NCBI RefSeq assembly: GCF_023746615.1
Contig: NZ_CP082276.1
Coordinates: forward strand, 62,001 to 126,000
Source of the DNA: Grimontia kaedaensis
Lineage (GTDB): Bacteria > Pseudomonadota > Gammaproteobacteria > Enterobacterales > Vibrionaceae
DNA length: 64,000 nt
Reading direction: 5' to 3'
Shown here: in pieces, positions 17,059-25,659 of the stretch
Position numbering within the stretch: the stretch's first letter is position 1
Layout: each line of letters opens with the position of its first letter
Notes under the pieces: generated by a model
Seen by the model: the letters and a program-made list of their open reading frames with translations, nothing else
Told to the model about the DNA's origin: nothing
Database searches by the model: none
Position numbers and translations under genes: made by a program

Positions 17059-19380
17059 ATGTTGAATCAAAAAGAGAATCTTCATCAGCCTTCAAGCATG
17101 GCAGCACGATTAGTAGGTCGTGTTCTTCTTGTGTGTAGCCTGCTTGCATTCCTTGTTGCGGCTTTTGCTTTGTATTTGGATTATCAGGCACGTACGGAGC
17201 AAATGCGCCAAAATGCCCTTTTAATTCAAAAGACTGACGTAGCCAGTATTACCAACAGTGTTTGGCAGGAAGACATGAACCAACTGCAGGTAACAACGCA
17301 GGGGATCTTTCGCGACCCAGACATTAGCTATATTCGAGTATTTGACGACGATCGCACATTGGCCGAGCACGGCGTGATGCCTTCAGAGCCAAAGTTTGCC
17401 TATCAATGGCCATTGGTGCACGAGCAATTTGGTAAAACCTATCAACTCGGTTTTCTGCAAATAGAGGTAAGCCTCGAAGATATCTACAGCGCTCTGACTG
17501 AACGTTTTGTGATATTGCTGCTCTTCCTTGGTGGCGCAACGTTGATCCTCGGTAGCTTGGTGTTCTTCATCGTTTATGTTGATGTGGTTCGCCCGCTGGT
17601 CTGGATTTCTCATGGTGTCACCAAATTCGGGACAGACAACCTGCCAAAACCCATTAAACCACCCAATCAAAAAGTGGGTGAGGAACTGGTCACGCTCTAC
17701 ACCCAATACAACGACACCATCGAAAAGATGCGTGAGTACAGTGCCGAGCTTAAAAGTGCAAAAGTGCAGGCAGAAACAGCTAACCAGAAGAAGAGTGAAT
17801 TTCTCGCCAACATGAGCCATGAAATTCGCACGCCAATGAATGGCATTATCGGCATGGCTTCGCTGCTGAAAGGCACGCGTTTGGACGAAGAACAGCGAGA
17901 ATTTATAGAGATGTTGGAAACATCCTCTCTATCGCTTTTGGATATTATCAACGACATTCTCGACTTTTCGAAAATCGAAGCGGGTAAGCTCGAACTGGAT
18001 TACGTCGAGCTGAACATGTTGGAGCTTTGCAAAGACATTGAGCATCTTTTCCGCCTTCGTACCAAAGAAAAAGGTCTCGAATTTGAATGCAGTCTGGATC
18101 AGGACATGACGCCACTCCTAATGGGTGATGCGCCCCGTCTGCGCCAGGTGATGATCAATCTTGTCGGGAATGCGGTGAAGTTTACCCAAAACGGTAGCGT
18201 ACGCGTGTGCATTCGTCAGGTTGGTGAAGAGGGTGACAATATTTCTGTGCGCTTTGAAGTGCAGGACACAGGTATTGGGATTCCATCGAACAAACTCGAC
18301 ACCATTTTCGAAAAGTTCGAACAAGCTGATGGTAGCATGAGCCGCAACTTTGGCGGTACAGGATTGGGTCTCGCGATTTCGAGCCAGATCGTTGAGCTCA
18401 TGGGGGGGCATATTGAAGTGGAAAGTCAGGAAGGCGAGGGAAGCTGTTTCTTCTTCACTGTGACGTTTGAACGCGCTCAAATGCCGGAAGCTACCCCGGC
18501 CGATGCATTGCTTTTCTCTGATGCTGCCATGCTGCTGGTGGATGACAGTCGATTAAACATGCGAATTACCAGCGCACAACTTGGTAATTTGGGTTGTCAG
18601 GTGACCTGTTGTGTACATCCTGAAGATGCGGAAGGGATGATTGCGGAGCGTATCGATACCGCCAAGCCGTTCAAGCTTGTGATTCTTGATAAGCTCATGC
18701 CGAACTCAGACGGCTTCTCTATTGCCTCTAAATTGCGTAAGCGCTTTGGCAAGCGTTGCCCGAGCTTGATGATGATCACTGCTGCACCGGAAGTACACGA
18801 CAATGTGAAGTTAGAGAACCTCAACATTGAAGGTTACCTCTCCAGACCTTACAAATTTAATGACCTTCGCAACCACCTAACCCGAATTCTACGCGGTCAA
18901 CAGGCCAAGCTGGGTGTGGTTTCTATGATTGAGCACAAAGCAGATCAGGCATCACGTGAAAGCAAGGTACCAGAACCTACTACATACTCCGGCCGTGTGC
19001 TGGTGGTGGAAGATACCCTAGTGAATCAACGTGTCACGCAGGCGATGTTGGCGAAGTTGGGTGTGGATGTGGTAGTGGCTGAAAACGGTCAGGTGGCGAT
19101 TGATTACTGTAAGGAAGATATGTTCGACCTGATCTTCATGGATTGTCAGATGCCCATCATGGATGGATACCAGGCATCGCGTATTCTTCGCGAGCACGAA
19201 TATGCGCCTCATACGCCGATTGTCGCCCTAACTGCTAATGCAACGGCACAGGACAGGGATGATTGTTTGAAATGCGGTATGGATGATTACATCGCCAAGC
19301 CGGTCAGCAAGGCAGATCTGGAACGAATGATTAAGGCGCATATGCCTGGTTCTCAGCATGGTGAAGCCAAAACGCTCTAA
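17059..19380 (+). CDS. hybrid sensor histidine kinase with two receiver domains
   Basis: A 773-residue inner-membrane kinase. Domain order: TM1 (about 20-42), periplasmic sensor (43-150), TM2 (152-175), HAMP, HisKA with His254 in NMSHEIRTPMNG, HATPase (VGNAVKFTQNG, DTGIGIP, GGTGLGLAIS), REC1 (Asp544 in VILDKLMP) and REC2 (Asp695 in FMDCQMPIMDG). REC1 has Arg where receivers keep an invariant Lys (YLSRPYK), while REC2 has the Lys (IAKPVS). There is no C-terminal HPt domain, so a separate phosphotransfer protein is expected. It diverges from the binding-protein/PilZ pair, which may supply its signal and output. Confidence 0.93.
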   Translation: MLNQKENLHQPSSMAARLVGRVLLVCSLLAFLVAAFALYLDYQARTEQMRQNALLIQKTDVASITNSVWQEDMNQLQVTTQGIFRDPDISYIRVFDDDRTLAEHGVMPSEPKFAYQWPLVHEQFGKTYQLGFLQIEVSLEDIYSALTERFVILLLFLGGATLILGSLVFFIVYVDVVRPLVWISHGVTKFGTDNLPKPIKPPNQKVGEELVTLYTQYNDTIEKMREYSAELKSAKVQAETANQKKSEFLANMSHEIRTPMNGIIGMASLLKGTRLDEEQREFIEMLETSSLSLLDIINDILDFSKIEAGKLELDYVELNMLELCKDIEHLFRLRTKEKGLEFECSLDQDMTPLLMGDAPRLRQVMINLVGNAVKFTQNGSVRVCIRQVGEEGDNISVRFEVQDTGIGIPSNKLDTIFEKFEQADGSMSRNFGGTGLGLAISSQIVELMGGHIEVESQEGEGSCFFFTVTFERAQMPEATPADALLFSDAAMLLVDDSRLNMRITSAQLGNLGCQVTCCVHPEDAEGMIAERIDTAKPFKLVILDKLMPNSDGFSIASKLRKRFGKRCPSLMMITAAPEVHDNVKLENLNIEGYLSRPYKFNDLRNHLTRILRGQQAKLGVVSMIEHKADQASRESKVPEPTTYSGRVLVVEDTLVNQRVTQAMLAKLGVDVVVAENGQVAIDYCKEDMFDLIFMDCQMPIMDGYQASRILREHEYAPHTPIVALTANATAQDRDDCLKCGMDDYIAKPVSKADLERMIKAHMPGSQHGEAKTL

Positions 19381-19399
19381 CGTTTAGAACCTTTTAAGC

Positions 19400-19429
19400 C
19401 AAATAAAAACGCCTGCTTTCGCAGGCGTT
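19400..19429 (-). terminator. terminator of the glycerol importer operon
   Basis: ACGCCTGC-TTTC-GCAGGCGT stem-loop. Read on the minus strand it is followed by TTTTATTT, so it serves the operon that ends with glpV. It may also help stop the convergent kinase transcript. Confidence 0.88.
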
Positions 19430-19446
19430 GTACTTACTTGGACTCG

Positions 19447-21180
19447 TTACATTGCTGACTTCCATTGCTGTAGCAGTTCATCGTAATTGATGGTTTGGCC
19501 TTGTGGCTTCTCATTACCCAGCTTGGCTTTTGGTGCGCCCGGCAGGTTCAGCCAGTACTCAGCATCACGTGGCTTATTTAGCTTAGGACCACAAGCACCT
19601 TGTACTTTTGCACGCTCCAGACGTTGCAATACGCGGTCTTGTGCTTTCGCCAATCCATCCAATGCTTCCTGAGGTGTCTTCTCACCGTTTGCTGCTTCAG
19701 CAATAAATTGCCACCACAGCTGTGCCAGTTTTGGATAGTCAGGCACATTGGTACCGGTTGGTGTCCACTGCACGCGCGCCGGGCTGCGGTAGAATTCCAC
19801 CAATCCACCCAGTTTCGGTGCGACATCCGTCATTGCCTGAGAATTGATGTCGGACTCACGGATAGGCGTCAGACCCACCAGGGTTTTCTTAAGAGACACG
19901 GTTTTCGCCACAGTGAACTGTGCGTAAAGCCATGCCGCCATGCGGCGTTTTGGATCGGTCGATTTCATCAGGGTCCAAGAACCGGCATCCTGATAACCGA
20001 GCTTCATGCCGTCTTCCCAGTAAGGTCCACGTGGTGAAGGTGCCATACGCCATTTTGGTGTGCCGTCTTCGTTCACAACAGCCAGACCGGGTTTGGTCAT
20101 GTCAGCGGTAAAGGCGGTGTACCAGAAGATTTGCTGTGCAATCGAACCCTGTGCAGGAACCGGGCCCGCTTCAGAGAAGGTCATGCCTTGTGCTTCGGGT
20201 GGCGCGAATTCACGCAGCCAATCAACGTATTTCGTCGTGGCATAAACGGCGGCAGGGCCGTTGGTCGCACCACCACGCTCAACGCTTGAGCCAACAGGTG
20301 AGCAGCCTTCCACACGGATGCCCCACTCATCAACCGGCGTTCCGTTCGGAATACCTTTGTCACCTGCACCTGCCATGGAGAACCAAGCATCGGTGAAACG
20401 CCAACCCAGTGATGGGTCTTTCTTACCGTAATCCATGTGGCCGTAAACGCGCTCGCCATCGATCTCTTTCACGTGAACAGAGAAGAATTCAGCAATATCT
20501 TCATAGGCAGACCAGTTAACCGGTACTCCGAGCTCATAGCCGTATATCTCTTTGAACTTGGCTTTCAGATCATCTCGGGCAAACCAATCGGCGCGGAACC
20601 AATAGAGGTTAGCGAACTGCTGGTCAGGCAGTTGGTAAATTTTGCCGTCCGGTCCGGTGGTAAAGCTGATGCCAATGAAATCGTCCAAATCCAGTGTAGG
20701 CAGGGTCACGTCTTTGCCTTCACCGATCATGTAATCGCTGATAGGGAACACTTTGCCGTAGCGGAAGTGGGTGCCAATCAAGTCAGAGTCATTGATGTAG
20801 GCATCGTAGATGCTGCGGTTGGACTGCATCTCCGTTTGCAGTTTTTCGACCACGTCACCTTCCTGGATCAGGTCATGGGTGACCTTGATACCGGTGATCT
20901 CCTCGAAGGCTTTCGCCAGCACTTTGGACTCATATTCATGGGTGGTAATGGTTTCTGAGACAACCTTGATTTCCATGCCGCGGAAAGGTTTGGCAGCGTC
21001 GGTAAACCAGGCCATTTCCTTGAGCTGTTCCTCTTGGCTTAGCGTGGAAGGGGTAAACTCATCGCCAACCCACTTCTTTGCTGCGTCGCTGTACTGATCG
21101 GCGAGGGCCGCCGGTGCCAGTAGCATGCCGATCATGAACCCAAGTGGTGTCCATTTATTTACAGCAGGCAATTGCTTCAT
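19447..21180 (-). CDS. glpV: glycerol ABC transporter, substrate-binding protein
   Basis: A large (577-residue) periplasmic binding protein with the signal peptide PLGFMIGMLLAPAALA. Its size and sequence (DQYSDAAKKWVGDEFTPSTL, then GMEIKVVSETITTHEYESKV) fit the GlpV family described in Rhizobium leguminosarum. It is the last gene of a minus-strand operon in the order S-T-P-Q-U-V, exactly the glpSTPQUV order. The ATG at 21180 has AAAGGAG 7 bases upstream and replaces an in-frame start at 21228. Glycerol as substrate follows from the family assignment, not from ligand residues read here. Confidence 0.87.
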   Translation of the reverse strand: MKQLPAVNKWTPLGFMIGMLLAPAALADQYSDAAKKWVGDEFTPSTLSQEEQLKEMAWFTDAAKPFRGMEIKVVSETITTHEYESKVLAKAFEEITGIKVTHDLIQEGDVVEKLQTEMQSNRSIYDAYINDSDLIGTHFRYGKVFPISDYMIGEGKDVTLPTLDLDDFIGISFTTGPDGKIYQLPDQQFANLYWFRADWFARDDLKAKFKEIYGYELGVPVNWSAYEDIAEFFSVHVKEIDGERVYGHMDYGKKDPSLGWRFTDAWFSMAGAGDKGIPNGTPVDEWGIRVEGCSPVGSSVERGGATNGPAAVYATTKYVDWLREFAPPEAQGMTFSEAGPVPAQGSIAQQIFWYTAFTADMTKPGLAVVNEDGTPKWRMAPSPRGPYWEDGMKLGYQDAGSWTLMKSTDPKRRMAAWLYAQFTVAKTVSLKKTLVGLTPIRESDINSQAMTDVAPKLGGLVEFYRSPARVQWTPTGTNVPDYPKLAQLWWQFIAEAANGEKTPQEALDGLAKAQDRVLQRLERAKVQGACGPKLNKPRDAEYWLNLPGAPKAKLGNEKPQGQTINYDELLQQWKSAM

Positions 21181-21205
21181 AGTTTCGCTCCTTTGTCGTT
21201 TTGTC

Positions 21206-21478
21206 CTAACCCCAACGTAAAACCGCAATAAGCCACACTATGGCGACCCCGAAGGGATACCAGATAGGCAGATCCGTCATTCCGATGAAGAGAAGGTGTA
21301 TATAGGCACTGCCGAGCAGTCCTATAAATAGTCGATCACCCCGGGTTGTGCGGATAGGCAAAAATCCTTTCCTTTCCACACAAGGACGGAGTACTTCGAA
21401 TACGGTCATCGCCACCAACATGCAGGCGATGGTGATAAAAAACAGGGCGCTCGGGAGTGTCCAGGCCATCCAATTCAT
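21206..21478 (-). CDS. glpU: small membrane protein of the glycerol ABC transporter (DUF2160)
   Basis: A 90-residue protein with two hydrophobic segments (about 6-27 and 55-88). It matches the GlpU/DUF2160 small membrane protein found between the permease and binding-protein genes of glpSTPQUV operons. Its exact role in transport is not known. AAGGAG lies 7 bases before the ATG. It sits between glpQ (12 bases upstream) and glpV (26 bases downstream). Confidence 0.85.
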   Translation of the reverse strand: MNWMAWTLPSALFFITIACMLVAMTVFEVLRPCVERKGFLPIRTTRGDRLFIGLLGSAYIHLLFIGMTDLPIWYPFGVAIVWLIAVLRWG

Positions 21479-21489
21479 GTCATTTCTCC

Positions 21490-22287
21490 TTATACACGTC
21501 CGAGTGCGAAGCCTTTGGCAACGTGGTTACGCACGAACCAGATAACCAACAGACCGGGAACAATAGTCAACACACCTGCAGCAGCGAGCACTCCCCAGTC
21601 GATGCCGGAGGCACTGACGGTTCGCGTCATGGTCGCAACGATAGGTTTTGCGTTGACAGAGGTGAGTGTCCGCGCCAGCAGCAGTTCAACCCAGCTGAAC
21701 ATAAAGCAGAAGAACGCGGTGACACCGATCCCTGAGCGGATCATCGGGATAAAGATCCTCACGAAAAAACGGGGAAAGCTGTATCCATCGATGTAGGCGG
21801 TTTCATCAATCTCCTTTGGCACACCGCTCATAAAGCCTTCTAGAATCCATACCGCGAGCGGCACGTTGAAAAGGCAGTGGGCGAGTGCCACAGCGATATG
21901 GGTGTCGAACAAGCCCACTGAGCTGTATAGCTGGAAGAATGGCAGCAGGAATACAGCAGGCGGTGCCATTCTGTTGGTCAGCAGCCAGAAAAAGAGGTGC
22001 TTGTCGCCTACGAACTTGTAGCGCGAGAACGCATAAGCGGCAGGCAGTGCAACCGACAGTGACAGCAGGGTGTTAATACTCACGTAGGTAAGTGAGTTCA
22101 GGTAACCCGAGTACCAACTTGGGTCTGAGAAAATGACAATGTAGTTATCCAGCGTAAAGCTTTGCGGCCAGAACGTGAGTCCGCCCAAGATCTCTTCGTT
22201 GGTTTTGAACGACATCATTAGTAGCCAGTAAATTGGCGTCATCAGGAACACAATGTAGGCGAGCAGGCCAAAGGTTTTTCTGTTCAT
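21490..22287 (-). CDS. glpQ: glycerol ABC transporter permease
   Basis: A 265-residue MalG-type inner-membrane permease with about six hydrophobic segments. The EAA loop is IDETAYIDGYSFPRFFVRIFIP and the C-terminus ends VRNHVAKGFALGRV as in CUT1 permeases. AAAAGGAG precedes the ATG at 22287, which lies three bases after the end of glpP. It pairs with GlpP to form the membrane channel. Confidence 0.9.
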   Translation of the reverse strand: MNRKTFGLLAYIVFLMTPIYWLLMMSFKTNEEILGGLTFWPQSFTLDNYIVIFSDPSWYSGYLNSLTYVSINTLLSLSVALPAAYAFSRYKFVGDKHLFFWLLTNRMAPPAVFLLPFFQLYSSVGLFDTHIAVALAHCLFNVPLAVWILEGFMSGVPKEIDETAYIDGYSFPRFFVRIFIPMIRSGIGVTAFFCFMFSWVELLLARTLTSVNAKPIVATMTRTVSASGIDWGVLAAAGVLTIVPGLLVIWFVRNHVAKGFALGRV

Positions 22288-22290
22288 GGC

Positions 22291-23160
22291 TTAGCTCCTT
22301 TTGTCCATGTTGGTCATAGCGGTATAGAACACCCAGGACACCAGTAAGATGATGAGGAAGTAGATAATAGAGAAGGCGGCTGCAGGGCCGATATCAAACT
22401 GACCGACTGCCATCTTGGTTAACGCCTGTGAAAGGAAAGTGGTTGCGTTACCTGGTCCTCCACCTGTCAGCACGAATGGCTCGGTGTAGATCATGAAGCT
22501 GTCCATAAAGCGCAGCAGTACGCCAAGGAGTAGCACACTCTTCAGTTTGGGAAGCTGAATGTAGCGGAATACAGCCCAGTTTGATGCGCGGTCGATTTTC
22601 GCAGCTTGGTAATAAACATCTGGAATAGCGCGCAGGCCAGAATAACAAAGCAGGGCAACCAGAGATGTCCAGTGCCAAACATCCATCACCAGCACGGTAA
22701 TCCATGCATCGACCGGATCTGAGGCGTAGTTGTATTCCACTCCAATGTTGTTGAGGAACCATCCCAGTAAACCGATATCTGCCCGTCCGAATATTTGCCA
22801 GATAGTGCCGACAACGTTCCAGGGGATAAGAAGGGGAATGGCAAGAACGATCAATACCAGCGAGGCTTTGAAACCGCGTGCTGGCATGCATAGCGCGACC
22901 GCGATACCTAACGGGATTTCAATCGCCAGTACACAGAAAGAATAAATGAACTGACGAACCAGAGAGTCATGTAAACGTGGGTCGTTCAAGATCTCCCTGT
23001 ACCATTCCGTACCCACAAAGTAGCGGGTGTTCTGATCAAAAATATCCTGAATTGAGTAGTTCACCACTGTCATCAGCGGGATGATGGCGGAGAAAGCGAC
23101 CAGCAGGAATACTGGGAGTACCAGTAGCCAGGCGCGGTTATTTTCCGTCTTAGTTTGCAT
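22291..23160 (-). CDS. glpP: glycerol ABC transporter permease
   Basis: A 289-residue MalF-type permease with about six membrane segments. It has a degenerate EAA-type loop (YQAAKIDRASNWAVFRYIQLPKLK) and TEPFVLTGGGPGNAT near the end, typical of the family. The ATG at 23160 (QTKTENNRAWL) has AGGAGGT upstream and overlaps the end of glpT by 11 bases, suggesting translational coupling. An in-frame start at 23214 would overlap glpT further and is disfavoured. Confidence 0.9.
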   Translation of the reverse strand: MQTKTENNRAWLLVLPVFLLVAFSAIIPLMTVVNYSIQDIFDQNTRYFVGTEWYREILNDPRLHDSLVRQFIYSFCVLAIEIPLGIAVALCMPARGFKASLVLIVLAIPLLIPWNVVGTIWQIFGRADIGLLGWFLNNIGVEYNYASDPVDAWITVLVMDVWHWTSLVALLCYSGLRAIPDVYYQAAKIDRASNWAVFRYIQLPKLKSVLLLGVLLRFMDSFMIYTEPFVLTGGGPGNATTFLSQALTKMAVGQFDIGPAAAFSIIYFLIILLVSWVFYTAMTNMDKRS

Positions 23161-24286
23161 CCTGACCTCCTGTCGCGCTTGCGCTTTCTTCTGGCTCTCC
23201 GGCCAGATATTCATCGATGTAGAGTTTTAGCCATTGAGCCGGGAAGCTGATATGGGTATGCCCCTGAGGAATTGGCGCCTCTTCGGCAATGCGCAGTTTG
23301 ATCGGTAGCGTGCCGAACATCGCCGTGACGATTTTGTAGGTTCCCAAATCTTCAACGTGTTGCACCGACACTTCCCAGGAGTCACCTCGTTTTTCCTGCC
23401 AAACGTGCACAAACTCAGGGCGTATTCCGACCTTGATATTCTTGCTGTCGGTGCTTTCTAGAACTTGGCGCTGAGCGTCCGTTAGGGTGATGGGCATGTC
23501 TTCAAAAGATACGTTGCCGTCACTGGTGCGTTGAACTGGCAGGAGATTCATGCCCGGGCTACCAATGAAAAAGCCTACGAAGGTGTGATTGGGTCGTTCG
23601 AACAGTTCGCGTGGAGAGCCAAACTGCACGATGGCACCGTCATACATCACCGCAATTTCTTCCGCGAAGGTGGCCGCTTCGAGTTGATCGTGGGTGACAT
23701 AGATCATGGTGATGTGGAACTGCTCATGGATCTGGCGGAGCTTACGGCGCAGTTTCCATTTCAGGTGTGGGTCAATAACCGTCAGCGGTTCATCAAACAA
23801 AATGGCGGAGACATCTTCACGCACTAGACCGCGTCCCATGGAGACTTTCTGCTTTTCATCTGCGTTTAGGTTGCTGGCGCGTTTTTCCAGAACGTTGTTG
23901 AGTTCCAGCAGTTCAGCCACTTCACTGACACGCGAACGCACCTTGGCTTCCGGCGTTTTCATGTTCCGAAGCGGAAACGCAAGGTTGTCATATACCGTCA
24001 TGGTGTCGTACACCACAGGAAACTGGAAAACCTGCGCGATGTTGCGCTCTTGTGGCGCAAGCTGGCTGACGTCCTGATTATCAAACATGACTTCACCTTC
24101 TGACGGCGTCAGCAGGCCGGAAATAATGTTCAGCATGGTACTTTTGCCGCAACCAGAAGGGCCCAGCAAGGCGTAGGCACCGCCATTGCGCCAGGTATGG
24201 GTCATTTTGCGGATGGCATAATCCTCACGGCTTTGAGGTGAAGCCTTGTAGGAATGCGCCAAGGAGTTAAGAATGATTTCTGCCAT
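23150..24286 (-). CDS. glpT: glycerol ABC transporter ATP-binding protein with degenerate signature motif
   Basis: A 378-residue ATPase with intact Walker A (GPSGCGKST), Walker B (AILFDEPLTVID) and switch His (YVTHDQLEA). The signature that should read LSGGQ is NLNADEKQKVSMGRG. A C-terminal MalK-like TOBE domain follows (GIRPEFVHVW). It is the second gene of the operon, four bases after glpS. Together with GlpS, which lacks the switch His, it would build an ATPase dimer with one normal and one defective nucleotide site. Confidence 0.9.
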   Translation of the reverse strand: MAEIILNSLAHSYKASPQSREDYAIRKMTHTWRNGGAYALLGPSGCGKSTMLNIISGLLTPSEGEVMFDNQDVSQLAPQERNIAQVFQFPVVYDTMTVYDNLAFPLRNMKTPEAKVRSRVSEVAELLELNNVLEKRASNLNADEKQKVSMGRGLVREDVSAILFDEPLTVIDPHLKWKLRRKLRQIHEQFHITMIYVTHDQLEAATFAEEIAVMYDGAIVQFGSPRELFERPNHTFVGFFIGSPGMNLLPVQRTSDGNVSFEDMPITLTDAQRQVLESTDSKNIKVGIRPEFVHVWQEKRGDSWEVSVQHVEDLGTYKIVTAMFGTLPIKLRIAEEAPIPQGHTHISFPAQWLKLYIDEYLAGEPEESASATGGQDAN

Positions 24287-24290
24287 ATTG

Positions 24291-25394
24291 TTACCCCCCT
24301 ATGCCCGGCGTTGATTGCACTCGACGCGCAGACTGAATGAGCTTTTGTGACTCATCGAAGACATAAAGTTTGTGGGTAGGCACATAAATACTGATCTTCT
24401 GATCAACGTCGTAGTCGTGAACCCCCGGTAAGTGGAGCACCATGTTGATGTCGCGGTTTCTCACGTGCAGGAAGGTTTCACTGCCGCTGATTTCCGCCAG
24501 CTCGACATCAACGGTCAGTTCTAAGTCGTCATCATTGTTTGGCACCAAGCTTAGGTGGTTAGGACGGATGCCAAATTGATATTCGCCATCGGTTAGCTCG
24601 CCAAGGTCGGTGTTCAGTGGGAAATGTATGTGCTCATCGAATGAGACATTTCCACCACCGACACGGCCACGGATCAAATTAATGGGAGGTTCACCAAAGA
24701 GTTCTGCACTGGTGACTGAAGAAGGGTGGTGGTAAACCTCAGCTGTTGGCCCTGACTGAATCACCTTGCCTTCGTGCATCAGAACCACATTGCCGCCAAG
24801 AGCAAGCGCTTCATTCGGCTCTGTGGTGGCGTAAACTGCGATGGTGTTGCGCTCTGCGAACAGCTCGCGCATTTCCTGGCGAAGCTCTTCACGCAGTTTG
24901 TAGTCGAGGTTGACTAAAGGCTCATCAAACAGAATCAAGTCAGCGTTTTTCACCAGTGCCCTTGCCATGGCGGTACGTTGCTGTTGACCGCCCGAGAGTT
25001 CAAGAGGCAAGCGATCAAGGAACTGTTCGATATGAAGCATCTCCGCCGTTTCCTGCACTTTCTGTTTAATGAGTGCTTCAGGCTGTTTTTCCAGTCGTAG
25101 CGGTGAGGCGATGTTTTCGAAGACGGTCAGATTGGGGTAATTGATAAATTGCTGGTAGACCATAGAGACATTGCGTTCCCTTACGGGTACGCCCGTGACA
25201 TCCTGACCATTAAAAAGCACGCGACCGCTGGTAGGTTTATCCAAGCCTGCCATTAGGCGCATCAAACTTGTTTTACCCGCCAATGTCCTTCCAAGTAGGA
25301 CGTTGAAGGAGCCGGGCTCAATCCTCAGGTTAATGTCGTCCAACCATGTTTCATGGTTGCTGATCCTTGTGACGCTCTCCAATTCGAGTGACAT
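24291..25394 (-). CDS. glpS: glycerol ABC transporter ATP-binding protein lacking the switch histidine
   Basis: A 367-residue ATPase, first gene of the importer operon. The P-loop is the variant GRTLAGKTS, the signature LSGGQQQRTAMARA is intact, and Walker B is LILFDEPLVNLD. The position of the switch His reads YATTEPNEA, with Thr instead of His. The ATG at 25394 (SLELESVTRISN) has CAGGGAG upstream; an in-frame start at 25442 is less likely. A sigma-54-type promoter lies about 90 bases before the start codon, and a sigma-54 activator gene is divergent. Confidence 0.9.
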   Translation of the reverse strand: MSLELESVTRISNHETWLDDINLRIEPGSFNVLLGRTLAGKTSLMRLMAGLDKPTSGRVLFNGQDVTGVPVRERNVSMVYQQFINYPNLTVFENIASPLRLEKQPEALIKQKVQETAEMLHIEQFLDRLPLELSGGQQQRTAMARALVKNADLILFDEPLVNLDYKLREELRQEMRELFAERNTIAVYATTEPNEALALGGNVVLMHEGKVIQSGPTAEVYHHPSSVTSAELFGEPPINLIRGRVGGGNVSFDEHIHFPLNTDLGELTDGEYQFGIRPNHLSLVPNNDDDLELTVDVELAEISGSETFLHVRNRDINMVLHLPGVHDYDVDQKISIYVPTHKLYVFDESQKLIQSARRVQSTPGIGG

Positions 25395-25482
25395 GTAAAC
25401 TCCCTGTTCAATAACGATGTGCGTTGCTGGCAACATCGTCAACTGCGCGAACGCGCATTAATTTTCGAATCCGAATGTCATA

Positions 25483-25499
25483 CGCCAGATTCATGCCAA
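25483..25499 (-). promoter_or_regulatory. sigma-54 (-24/-12) promoter candidate for glpSTPQUV
   Basis: On the minus strand TTGGCATGAATCTGGCG fits the sigma-54 pattern, with GG and GC dinucleotides 10 bases apart and TTGGCA at -24. Transcription would start near 25472, about 78 bases before the glpS ATG. The divergent gene encodes a sigma-54 activator, which supports the call. Confidence 0.7.
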
Positions 25500-25544
25500 A
25501 AGTTAAATTAATGTTAATATATTGAATTTAAAAGGTTTAAAATA

Positions 25545-25610
25545 AGTGTGAACACGGTCACTGTGTAAAAAGTGTGAAGTTATTTGTTGACTGTTAACAG
25601 AATGTGAACA
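25545..25610. promoter_or_regulatory. CRP-like site and activator-binding region between glpS and the sigma-54 activator gene
   Basis: TGTGA-ACACGG-TCACT at 25547-25562 matches the CRP dyad TGTGA-N6-TCACA in 9 of 10 positions. TGTGAA recurs at 25573 and 25603, and CTGTTAACAG at 25591-25600 is a perfect palindrome. The block lies about 75-140 bases upstream of the predicted sigma-54 start, where enhancer-binding proteins normally sit. Which protein binds which motif is inference. Confidence 0.5.
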
Positions 25611-25659
25611 ATGCTTGACACTCTCAATTCTGTTCGAACGCGCATGGGTAGGTAGTCAA

